IMG/VR virus record: IMGVR_UViG_3300044491_000369
Coordinates: 1 to 25,383 of that record
Source: a virus
Strand: one strand, 5' to 3'
DNA: 25,383 bases
Each line of letters starts with the position of its first letter. Position 1 is the stretch's first letter. This document shows, one piece after another, positions 14,154 through 21,758 of the stretch. Made by a program: the position numbers and the translations under genes. The notes beneath the pieces are model-generated. The model had not been told where the DNA came from. It saw only the letters and a program-made list of their open reading frames with translations, and did no database searches.

Positions 14154-14192
14154 AGCAGAATCGACTTTTTATAAAGTCGGCAGAGCTCTGCT
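14154..14192 (+). promoter_or_regulatory. Nested hairpin upstream of the major tail gene
   Basis: CGACTTT at 14162-14168 pairs with AAAGTCG at 14173-14179. An outer helix of AGCAGA at 14154-14159 with TCTGCT at 14187-14192 encloses it. CAGAGCTCTG at 14181-14190 is a perfect palindrome that competes with the outer helix. No T-run follows, so it is less likely a terminator than an RNA processing, stability or switching element. TATAAG-like boxes at about 14199-14210 lie between it and the strong AGGAG at 14218-14222. Confidence 0.5.
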
Positions 14193-14229
14193 GATAAGTA
14201 TAAGTATAAGATATGTTAGGAGATAACAA

Positions 14230-14883
14230 ATGAGCTATAATACAACAGGAACAATATCTGAAGTATTAATAGGTACAGGCGTTCTCTATATTAAAGATAG
14301 GACAACAGCTTCACTCGCCTTTCCAGGCGATAACTCTGGAGCATGGGAAGATGCCACAGGCATGTCCCCAGCTTGGGATGAAGTTGGATATTCTGAAGAT
14401 GGCTGGACATTAGAAGTTGATAAAACTTTTGAAGATGTAATGGTCGCAGAAGAATTAGACCCTATCAAGACACTTAAATCAGCACAAGAAGTAAGACTCA
14501 CAGGAGAATTAGCGCAAGCTTCTCTCTCTAACTTAGAAGTCGCAATGGGTGGCGGTACAACAACAGACAATGGTTCTGGTAGTTATGCTGTCGGATACTT
14601 TGAGTATCTTCCACCATTAACAGATTCCTTTACAGAGTATGCTCTTGTACTACATACTGATGGACAAGCAGGTAGCGATAGACAATTTCAGATTCCACGA
14701 GCAGTGAATACTGGTTCTTTCGCAATGGCTCATCAGAAGGCACCTAATAAAGTGACTTTGGCAACAGAATTTAAAGTTCTTGTTCCAGACACAACTTTAA
14801 ATGTTGGTTCTTCTGGTGGTTCATATTACTTGTTCAAAGTTGTCGAGAATAGAAACGACAGTAACGAATTAGATATTAACTAA
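14230..14883 (+). CDS. Major tail protein (tail tube)
   Basis: A 217-residue protein that would polymerise into the tail tube. It opens MSYNTTGTISEVLIGTGVLYIK, carries a Trp/Asp-rich loop (AWDEVGYSEDGWTLEVDK), the helix-and-strand segment IKTLKSAQEVRLTGELAQAS, and ends in beta strands typical of siphophage tube proteins (TLATEFKVLVPD). AGGAG is spaced seven bases before the ATG, the kind of site expected for an abundant product. C-ending codons are more common than in the neighbouring minor genes. The tail assembly chaperones follow directly, as is usual. Confidence 0.88.
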   Translation: MSYNTTGTISEVLIGTGVLYIKDRTTASLAFPGDNSGAWEDATGMSPAWDEVGYSEDGWTLEVDKTFEDVMVAEELDPIKTLKSAQEVRLTGELAQASLSNLEVAMGGGTTTDNGSGSYAVGYFEYLPPLTDSFTEYALVLHTDGQAGSDRQFQIPRAVNTGSFAMAHQKAPNKVTLATEFKVLVPDTTLNVGSSGGSYYLFKVVENRNDSNELDIN

Positions 14884-14910
14884 AATAGTTAAAGATAGGA
14901 GATTACGATA

Positions 14911-15258
14911 GTGGTAAAAGACTTTGACGAGGCTTATAAAGCCGACAAAAAAGAAAAATTGCAGATTAAGGTAGCAGGAAAAACATACGATTTACCTGCT
15001 ACTTTACCTGCGAGAACAGTTCTTGCACAGATGAGATACGCAGGAGAAGAATCAGTTCCAGTAGATATGATTCCAGAATGGATTGCATCATTGGTTGGAC
15101 AAGATAATTTTGACCAGATGCTAGAGGATGGTATCACATGGGACCAAATGAACGACTTACTTACTTATTTACTAGAACAATACGGTCTACAAGTAGCCGG
15201 TACAGAAGTAGTAGGAGAAGTTGAAGACTCTGAGGGAGACGAAGACTCCCCAAAATAA
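14911..15258 (+). CDS. Tail assembly chaperone, short form (gpG-like)
   Basis: A 115-residue protein starting at GTG 14911, with AGGAG at 14897-14901. It has the features of the zero-frame chaperone: a small beta part (LQIKVAGKTYDLPATLPA at 17-34), an acidic amphipathic helix region (DMIPEWIASLVGQDNFDQML) and an acidic C-terminus. Such proteins bind the tape measure while the tail tube forms around it. The last codons contain a -1 slippery site, so a longer form is also made. Confidence 0.85.
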   Translation: MVKDFDEAYKADKKEKLQIKVAGKTYDLPATLPARTVLAQMRYAGEESVPVDMIPEWIASLVGQDNFDQMLEDGITWDQMNDLLTYLLEQYGLQVAGTEVVGEVEDSEGDEDSPK

Positions 15259-15587
15259 ATTGGACCTACGAAGACATAATTGAACTCTGGGGTCCGATTG
15301 AGTCAGATTTCCTCCGTTTTTATCATATAGAAGAACCTTTAGATGTCAGGTGGCCTAAATTCATACGATTAGTTGCTTATATGCCACAAGATATATCAAT
15401 ATTTTTTAGAATACTTCAAAATAGACAATTAGAAGTTACTGAAGAAGGAAAACTTGTTAAAAAAGATAGAAAAAACACATCTAAAGTTAAAGAAGCTTTA
15501 CAAAGAAAAAACAGAAGGCAAAATAAAGTGAGAAATACAATATCTTTAAACGATATGATGAACCAAGCTGGAGGTTCTTTTGGTTAA
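14911..15587 (+). CDS. Tail assembly chaperone, -1 frameshift fusion (gpGT-like)
   Basis: The reading frame continues past the TAA at 15256-15258 after a -1 slip at 15249-15255, giving a product of about 225 residues (join 14911-15255 with 15255-15587). The frameshifted part reads INWTYEDIIELWG, then SDFLRFYHIEEPLDV, RWPKFIRLVAYM, and a basic C-terminus. The Trp/Tyr-rich start and basic end are typical of the T-domain, which holds tail tube subunits while the G-part binds the tape measure. The frame is open without a stop from the slip site to 15585. An ATG at 15381 lies inside it and does not look like a separate gene. The final bases overlap the tape measure start. Confidence 0.88.
15249..15255 (+). 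other. -1 ribosomal frameshift slippery heptamer
   Basis: C CCA AAA, in the zero frame of the chaperone gene, fits the X XXY YYZ rule (X=C, Y=A, Z=A). The stop codon TAA follows at once. Slippage leads into the long downstream frame. Confidence 0.88.
15260..15297 (+). promoter_or_regulatory. Stem-loop downstream of the slippery site
   Basis: TTGGACC at 15260-15266 pairs with GGTCCGA at 15291-15297 (seven pairs, one G-T), with a 24-base loop. It begins four to five bases after the heptamer, the usual place for a frameshift-stimulating structure. The long loop could form a pseudoknot. Confidence 0.6.
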
Positions 15588-18500
15588 AAAAAGTTCTGGT
15601 GTACAACCTTTAGTTCTATCCCTTAAAGTAGATATAGACGGTGCAAATAAAGCCGTAAAAGAACAGATGAGTGACCTCACCAAAACAATTGGTGCTTTTT
15701 ATTCATCTACAGGTAGAGCTATGGCTGCGGCAGGAGTTGGAGCTGCTGTAGGAGCTATAGTTGGTTTAGGAACAGCTATGTTAGTCACAGTAGGTGCTGC
15801 TTCTAAATTTGAAGATTCATTTGCTGGTATAAAGAAAACAGTTAACGCTAGTGATGCTGACTTTGATAAATTAGCTTTATCAGTAAGAAAACTAGCAACA
15901 GAAATACCTATTGCTACACAACAGTTAAATCAAATTGGTGAGCTCGGTGGTCAGTTAGGTATATCTACTGGCGGACTTCCTATATTTATTGATACTATAG
16001 CAAAAATAGGTGTTGCAACTAGACTTTCTACAGAAACAGCTGCTTTATCTCTTGCTCGTTTACAAACAATTTTCCAACTTTCTGAGTTGTCTGTATCTAA
16101 CTTAGCTTCTTCATTAGTTGATTTAGGTAACAACTTCGCAGCTCTTGAAGATGAAATACTTTCTACAGCATTACGATTAGCAGCAGGTGCTAAAGTAGCT
16201 GGGGCAACAGTTGCGGATACTTTAGCGATTGCTACTGCACTACAAGCAGTTGGTGTTCAATCACAAGCTGGTGGTACAGCTATGGCTCGTGTATTCCAAG
16301 CTATTACTCTTGCAACACAAGGCGGTAATAAAGAATTAAATACATTTGCCTCAGTAACTGGAATGACAGCTGAATCATTTAAAACATTAGCTACAGACGA
16401 CCCTGCTAAAGCTTTGAATGTTTTCCTCATTGCATTAAAAGACGCTGGTGATTCCGGTAGAAATGTTATTGAAATTTTAGAAGAGTTGGGTCTTAAACAA
16501 CAAAGAACTATTAGAGCATTGTTAGCAGTTTCTGAGGCAGGAGACTTGTTATCTGACACATTGAATACAGCAAACCTTGCTTACGATTTAAATGTAGCGT
16601 TACAAGACGAAGCAAACAAAAGATTCGAGACTGCTAAATCGCAAATCAAATTAATGAAAAACTCTTTTACTGAGCTTAGAATAGAAATGGGACAATTCTT
16701 TTTACCAGCACTTAAAAATATAGTTGCAGGAATGACTGGACTATCAGAGTCTTTACAAGATAGCGAAAAAGGAACTGGTGGCATGAGTAAGGGTGTCTGG
16801 GCACTAGTTGGTACTTTATCTACTTTATTTGGTTTTATTGCTTTAACTATTGGTGCTTTTATAAATATTAAAATGGCAGCTCTGGGGGCTGGTGAAGGCA
16901 TGATGGCATATTCTAAAGGATTATCGTATGTAACTTTAATGAGTAATGGAGCTACAAGAGCTCAAGCATCACTTGCAGTAGCTATGAAAGCTGTGCTGGT
17001 AAATTTGGGACCTATTTTAATAGCTCTTGCTGCTCTTACTGCTGCATTCTTAGTAAATCAAGGAGCAAATGTTAAAGCAAGAAGAGCAACCGAAGCATAT
17101 GGTAAAGGATTAGCATCGTTAGTTCCTATGCAAGATAAAGCAAGAAAATTAGAAGAACGCTTAAATGTACTAAGAGAAGAAGCTGCTAATTCTCCATTTG
17201 GCTCAAGAATGTCTGCTGAATATAAACTTGTACTTAAAGAACAACAAGCAGTGTTAGAAGCTATGGAACAAATAGAAAATCAAACAAACAGAGCATTTTT
17301 AAATATTCCAAAAATGAAAGTTGATTTAGGTTTGGATGAATCTATAGAGTTAGTTGATACTTTTAATAAAGGACTTAACGATTCTATCGAAATTACCGAA
17401 CTTTTACAGAATATAGACCCCTTTAAAAAATTTAGAGGCGGTGTACTTCAAGAAAGAGACATAAATCCTGTTGATAGTTTTGCAGAACAATTTAATATTG
17501 ATGTAGATACTGCTAAAGCAATATTAGAAAGTGATTTTGATACACTTACACAATTTTTAGTTAGTCAACTCTCTGAAAATGAAGACGCTATTAGTGACGG
17601 AGGAGAAATTCTAAGTACTCTTGCCGACAATTATTTTGCTACATTATCAAGAGTAAATACAGGTGTATGGCAAACTTCTGATGCGAATAAAGCTGCATTA
17701 AGAGCTCAAGAACCAACAATGAGAGGATTTGAAGAGGTATCAAAAAGACTTCTTAATATAAACGCCGAATCAGAGATGATAATTCAAGATAGAAAAAACA
17801 TGCTTGACGAATATAACGCAATGGCTGCGGATACAGAGGGACTCAAACCGATTACGGAAACTACTTTTAATACAAATCCACAGGCTGCACTAATTGTTTT
17901 TAAAGCTGTTAATGGTTTATTGGACATACAAGAAAATAAATTAGAAAATATTGTAAATAAAGGCGAAGATATTAAAAAAGCTTTTATAGACGCGTTAGAC
18001 CCATTACAAGATATAAATCAATTATTAAGTGAAGTAGAAAGTCCAGAAATAATAGACATAGACGAACTTATTAAAGGAAGTCAAAAAGTAAAAGATTTAA
18101 ATACTCTTTTATCTACAGGAGTTTTTCAAATATTAGAGGCAGGTTTCCCAGCATTAGCAATGGATTTAGCAGACGGAGGTTTAGAAGCACAGAATTTAGG
18201 AAAAATTGTAACAATATTAAACGCTGGTATAGAAAACAATATACCATTACTTCAAGAAATGAACGATAGTTTAATTGACAGTAATGAAGACTACAACTCT
18301 CTACTTGGTGATGGCCAAGTTACAATGGCAGAAATTTCTAATGAACTTCATGTACAATATGGCATACAGAGAAATAAAACTAGCGAAGAAGAACGCTCTG
18401 CTGCTATTAATAGAGTTACAGCTGATATGCAAAAAACAATAAAATATGAAGGAGCAAACTATTTAGATATATTAAAAGATATTTTAAATGACGAAAGAGC

Positions 18501-19986
18501 AGTTGCAGATGCTAAACAAGACATAGTAGATTTAACACAAGAAATATCTGATATGCAAGCAGATTTAGTTTATGATAATATAACAATTACTAATGCTGCA
18601 AAAGACCAGTTGACTATTGCAGAGGCAAAAGCAGCAGTAGACGAAGCTATTAGTGAATTTGGAAGAAAAGGTGTAGTTACTAAAAAAGAAAATATAAATC
18701 TTTTACAAATGGAATTAAATGTAGCAAAGATGCAAGACCAAATAGATAATAAAATGGACAAACGCCGTCAAAAATCTTTAAGAGATAAAAAGAAAGAAAT
18801 TAAATTTTTAGAGCTTGCTTTAGAACAGGGTGTTATTGAACAATTAGACTTAGATGCTGCTAGAGAAGACTTAGCAGAAATGCAAACACCAATATCTGGA
18901 AAACAATTAGATTTACTTAAACTACAAAAAGAAATAGCAGAAGCAGAATTTACCGCAGCTAAAGAAAGAGCAAAAGGTTTATCGCCAGAAATAATAAGTG
19001 CTATTGAAAATTACAATAGTGAGTTAGATGTTACAAAAGACAGAGCTGATGAAGTTGCTAAAATGCAAGAAGATGTTAATAAAAAAACAGCAGATTTAAA
19101 TATTACATTAGCAGAAAATGCTGTGAAATATGATGACATAGCTAAAAAGTTTCCAGACTTTAAAGATAAAGTATCAGAAATAGCTTCCATGATTGGTATA
19201 CCAGATGAAATGTTAAGTACAGCTTTAGGTTCTATGGAAGAAAGTGTTACAGCTTTTATTGATTATGTTGATTATGCAGAACAATATAAAGATAAAGTTA
19301 TGAGTGGTTCATCTGCTGGTTTTGATACTGGAACTGGCAAAGGAAAAGTGGCAATTAAAGATGACAAATATTTACAAGACCAATCTGATGACGAATTTGC
19401 ACGAGACCAGTTAGCAGCTGGTAAGTTACATACATATGAACCAGAAACAAAATATGTAACTAATCCAGAGACACAAGATACTTATTATTATAAAGGTGGA
19501 ACAAAAACTTATCCTCAACCTCATATAAATGTTGTCCAACCAGGAGGTTTTCAAGGTTTTGGAAGTATGTTTTCTAACTTAGATTTTCCGAAATTTAGTT
19601 TACCTAAATTTGAGGTAAAACCATGGAGTATGCCAGAGTCACCTGTTGATACTGATGTCTATAAAGGCATTACAGATAATTATGATTTTGACCGTTTTAA
19701 AAACATGTTTAATAATGCTTATGGTGGAAATGTTCCTATAGGTAGAAGTTCTGTTGTTGGAGAAATGGGACCAGAAGTTATTATGTCAACACCGGGTGGA
19801 ACATCTGTTTTTTCAAATAAAACAGGAGGTAGCTATGGAGGTGTTACAGTAGAGAATATGAATGTAAATATTACAGGACTTCCTGCTGACCCAATAAGTG
19901 CAAGAAAAGCTGCTATAAATATTAGAAAAGAACTTACTAAGTTAGAAAACGAAGGTAGTGCTGGTACAGGTTTAAGGAATAGATAA
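15580..19986 (+). CDS. Tape measure protein
   Basis: A 1468-residue protein that sets tail length; at roughly 0.15 nm per residue this predicts a tail near 220 nm. It starts at a TTG, chosen because GGAGG at 15570-15574 lies five bases upstream and no ATG is near. Residues about 75-390 match the tape-measure (TP901/PhageMin tail) core, with ATEIPIATQQLNQIGELGGQLG and LATALQAVGVQSQAGGTAM-like stretches. Hydrophobic segments lie at about 46-75, 405-430 and 470-492, as expected for a protein later inserted in the host membrane. Residues about 960-1190 are a long charged coiled coil. The C-terminus (about 1378-1415) has the familiar GEMGPEVIMSTPGGTSVF piece. No peptidase or lysozyme domain is seen. 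Confidence 0.95.
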   Translation: MVKKSSGVQPLVLSLKVDIDGANKAVKEQMSDLTKTIGAFYSSTGRAMAAAGVGAAVGAIVGLGTAMLVTVGAASKFEDSFAGIKKTVNASDADFDKLALSVRKLATEIPIATQQLNQIGELGGQLGISTGGLPIFIDTIAKIGVATRLSTETAALSLARLQTIFQLSELSVSNLASSLVDLGNNFAALEDEILSTALRLAAGAKVAGATVADTLAIATALQAVGVQSQAGGTAMARVFQAITLATQGGNKELNTFASVTGMTAESFKTLATDDPAKALNVFLIALKDAGDSGRNVIEILEELGLKQQRTIRALLAVSEAGDLLSDTLNTANLAYDLNVALQDEANKRFETAKSQIKLMKNSFTELRIEMGQFFLPALKNIVAGMTGLSESLQDSEKGTGGMSKGVWALVGTLSTLFGFIALTIGAFINIKMAALGAGEGMMAYSKGLSYVTLMSNGATRAQASLAVAMKAVLVNLGPILIALAALTAAFLVNQGANVKARRATEAYGKGLASLVPMQDKARKLEERLNVLREEAANSPFGSRMSAEYKLVLKEQQAVLEAMEQIENQTNRAFLNIPKMKVDLGLDESIELVDTFNKGLNDSIEITELLQNIDPFKKFRGGVLQERDINPVDSFAEQFNIDVDTAKAILESDFDTLTQFLVSQLSENEDAISDGGEILSTLADNYFATLSRVNTGVWQTSDANKAALRAQEPTMRGFEEVSKRLLNINAESEMIIQDRKNMLDEYNAMAADTEGLKPITETTFNTNPQAALIVFKAVNGLLDIQENKLENIVNKGEDIKKAFIDALDPLQDINQLLSEVESPEIIDIDELIKGSQKVKDLNTLLSTGVFQILEAGFPALAMDLADGGLEAQNLGKIVTILNAGIENNIPLLQEMNDSLIDSNEDYNSLLGDGQVTMAEISNELHVQYGIQRNKTSEEERSAAINRVTADMQKTIKYEGANYLDILKDILNDERAVADAKQDIVDLTQEISDMQADLVYDNITITNAAKDQLTIAEAKAAVDEAISEFGRKGVVTKKENINLLQMELNVAKMQDQIDNKMDKRRQKSLRDKKKEIKFLELALEQGVIEQLDLDAAREDLAEMQTPISGKQLDLLKLQKEIAEAEFTAAKERAKGLSPEIISAIENYNSELDVTKDRADEVAKMQEDVNKKTADLNITLAENAVKYDDIAKKFPDFKDKVSEIASMIGIPDEMLSTALGSMEESVTAFIDYVDYAEQYKDKVMSGSSAGFDTGTGKGKVAIKDDKYLQDQSDDEFARDQLAAGKLHTYEPETKYVTNPETQDTYYYKGGTKTYPQPHINVVQPGGFQGFGSMFSNLDFPKFSLPKFEVKPWSMPESPVDTDVYKGITDNYDFDRFKNMFNNAYGGNVPIGRSSVVGEMGPEVIMSTPGGTSVFSNKTGGSYGGVTVENMNVNITGLPADPISARKAAINIRKELTKLENEGSAGTGLRNR

Positions 19987-20384
19987 TGTTAAATAAAATA
20001 AAAGATAATTTAGGTTTAATAGCTACAGCTATAGCTCTTATGGGTTCTGTTGGTGCAGGTCTATCTACTGCTGGAGACATAGTTAATACACTACAAAATA
20101 TTGACGACAGAATGAATCAAGTTGAAGTAGATTTTGAAATGCTAAAAGAAAGTACATTCGTACAAGGCGATATAGCTGTTCTGTTTGAAAAAGTGCAGAA
20201 ATTAGAAATAACTAATGACACTAATCAATATGTTCAAATTGAAAAATGGGAATGGGAAGATATCAAACAACAAATTACTCGTCTTGAAACACAACTTATA
20301 GACCAAAACCAAGATTTAAATGTAGTTAGAGAAATACAAACTAGACTTGCGTGGATAGAAGCGAACTGTTGCAATGGTAGATAA
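19986..20384 (+). CDS. Membrane-anchored coiled-coil protein
   Basis: A 132-residue protein whose start overlaps the tape measure stop (TAATG). After a short Lys-containing N-terminus, residues 9-32 form one hydrophobic helix (LGLIATAIALMGSVGAG and onward) without a signal cleavage site. The remainder is charged and helical with heptad-like spacing (DDRMNQVEVDFEMLKE; DIKQQITRLETQLIDQNQDL), ending in an ANCCNGR tail. It could be a holin-like or tail-tip membrane protein. Its place between tape measure and distal tail protein favours a tail or DNA-injection role. I do not recognise a named family. Confidence 0.75.
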   Translation: MLNKIKDNLGLIATAIALMGSVGAGLSTAGDIVNTLQNIDDRMNQVEVDFEMLKESTFVQGDIAVLFEKVQKLEITNDTNQYVQIEKWEWEDIKQQITRLETQLIDQNQDLNVVREIQTRLAWIEANCCNGR

Positions 20385-20496
20385 TAAAGAAAAACATTAC
20401 TTAAAAGCTTGTAAATCAGATTTTAAATGTGGTTACTATTTTTATGGTCCAGATTATAGATACTGTGAACAATGTAGAACAAAGGATATGTGTTAA
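20374..20496 (+). CDS. 40-residue Cys-rich mini-protein
   Basis: A short frame, ATG 20374 to TAA 20494-20496, overlaps the preceding gene by 11 bases, and its stop overlaps the next ATG (TAATG). It therefore fills exactly what would otherwise be a 110-base gap in a tightly packed operon. The product has five cysteines (C13, C19, C31, C34, C40), with CEQC at 31-34 and a Tyr-rich middle. A zinc knuckle is plausible. No family is recognised and no strong ribosome site is seen, but translational coupling would serve. Overlaps at both ends are the main support. Confidence 0.6.
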   Translation: MVDNKEKHYLKACKSDFKCGYYFYGPDYRYCEQCRTKDMC

Positions 20497-21758
20497 TGTC
20501 TAATGAACATCAAATAAAAATAGGTCATCTTAATTTTACCTCACCTAGCTCTTTAAATTTTGCTACAGACCCAACATCAAGAACATTTACTTTAAGTGGA
20601 ACAATAGCACACACCAATACTTCTCAATTAGATTTAGCTGAAGTCAAATATATTAGAGATGAACTTTCTTCTATGTCTAATTATGGAATATTTTATCCTC
20701 TAACATACACAGGAGATTCTACACTCAAAGGATACTGTAAGATAAACAGTGTGAGTGTAGACATTACAAGATATGGTGGAGCAGGTATAAAATACAACAT
20801 TATGGGAAACTGGTTAGGAAATCCAGGTGAGATAAGATTTGAATCACAATTTTCTGGTGCTTTGTTAGATAATGACCATAGTATAACTTCGACAACTTCT
20901 CAATTTTTTGCTGTACCTTCAGAAGCTTTTTCAGTACATATACCCGCTGTTGGAACTGGTACAACTCCCAATGTAGAGCAAAGAATTGCTTCTTATGGAA
21001 CAGGAACTACTACTCTTAACTACTTTAGTAGTAGCAATATTAGAGCTGATAATGTAGAATTTGAGTGTAATCCTGTAGATTATTTAAAGGGTGCAGTAAA
21101 GATTTCTACTAATGGAAAAGTAAGAAATGGATTACTAAGTCCTAATGATAATGTTGACCAGACAGTTATAGAAAATGGTCTAGTCAAAATGCAATTAACT
21201 GAAAGCAATACCGAATCAAGATTTACAATTTATCTTTGGGAAAATGATGACTGGAGAAGTGCTAAAGAATTTGCTGTATCAAAAGGTACATCTAAAACAG
21301 AGTGGGATGGATGGAACACAGTAAATATTATTAAAAATTATGCTGAGTGCGGAACAATAAGGTTTACTTCACAAGCAAACACTGATGGTAGTGGTAGATT
21401 GACATTCGATGTTTCTTTAAGAAGAGGGTCAAGGTATTTTAGCTTGATTATTAATTCTTATGGAAATGCAGACGAAATAAGAATACAGAGAACAGAAACA
21501 GAAGCATCTAGCTCTGGTACTGGATATATAGTTTCATCAACAAATGACTCAGAAGGTAACTTCTTTATTCTTGGTTCGCCGAACACCTTTAGTTCAGATT
21601 TAACTGAGGGTGGGATTTACCTTACTGCTACACAAATGAAAGCATTTGTTGGTTACTGCTTAGACGGTACATCAGCTGTTGGAGAAAACACTCCAGATAA
21701 TATGCGCGATTCTTATTTTGATTATTTGTATGAGCATGTAAGGTCAATCAAGTCATGA
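20496..21758 (+). CDS. Distal tail / minor tail protein
   Basis: A 420-residue protein from ATG 20496, with AAGGA at 20482-20486; a GTG six bases earlier is less likely. It is beta-rich, opening with IKIGHLNFTSPSSLNFATDP and SGTIAH-like strands. Its N-terminal part, with LDLAEVKYIRDELSSM and GIFYPLTYTGDSTLKGYCKI, resembles the phage distal tail family in which a barrel forms the ring at the tube end. The rest has many Thr/Ser/Asn strands, probably a galectin- or carbohydrate-type domain. It overlaps the following gene as ATGA. The role rests on position and overall pattern more than on single motifs. Confidence 0.7.
   Translation: MSNEHQIKIGHLNFTSPSSLNFATDPTSRTFTLSGTIAHTNTSQLDLAEVKYIRDELSSMSNYGIFYPLTYTGDSTLKGYCKINSVSVDITRYGGAGIKYNIMGNWLGNPGEIRFESQFSGALLDNDHSITSTTSQFFAVPSEAFSVHIPAVGTGTTPNVEQRIASYGTGTTTLNYFSSSNIRADNVEFECNPVDYLKGAVKISTNGKVRNGLLSPNDNVDQTVIENGLVKMQLTESNTESRFTIYLWENDDWRSAKEFAVSKGTSKTEWDGWNTVNIIKNYAECGTIRFTSQANTDGSGRLTFDVSLRRGSRYFSLIINSYGNADEIRIQRTETEASSSGTGYIVSSTNDSEGNFFILGSPNTFSSDLTEGGIYLTATQMKAFVGYCLDGTSAVGENTPDNMRDSYFDYLYEHVRSIKS

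Noticed and set aside
15381-15587. Separate 68-residue gene starting at ATG 15381
   Set aside because: The same frame is open upstream to the slippery site and encodes a typical T-domain, so it is the end of the frameshift product. No ribosome site precedes the ATG.
20490-20495. GTG start for the distal tail protein
   Set aside because: The ATG at 20496 overlaps the preceding stop as TAATG and has better spacing to AAGGA.
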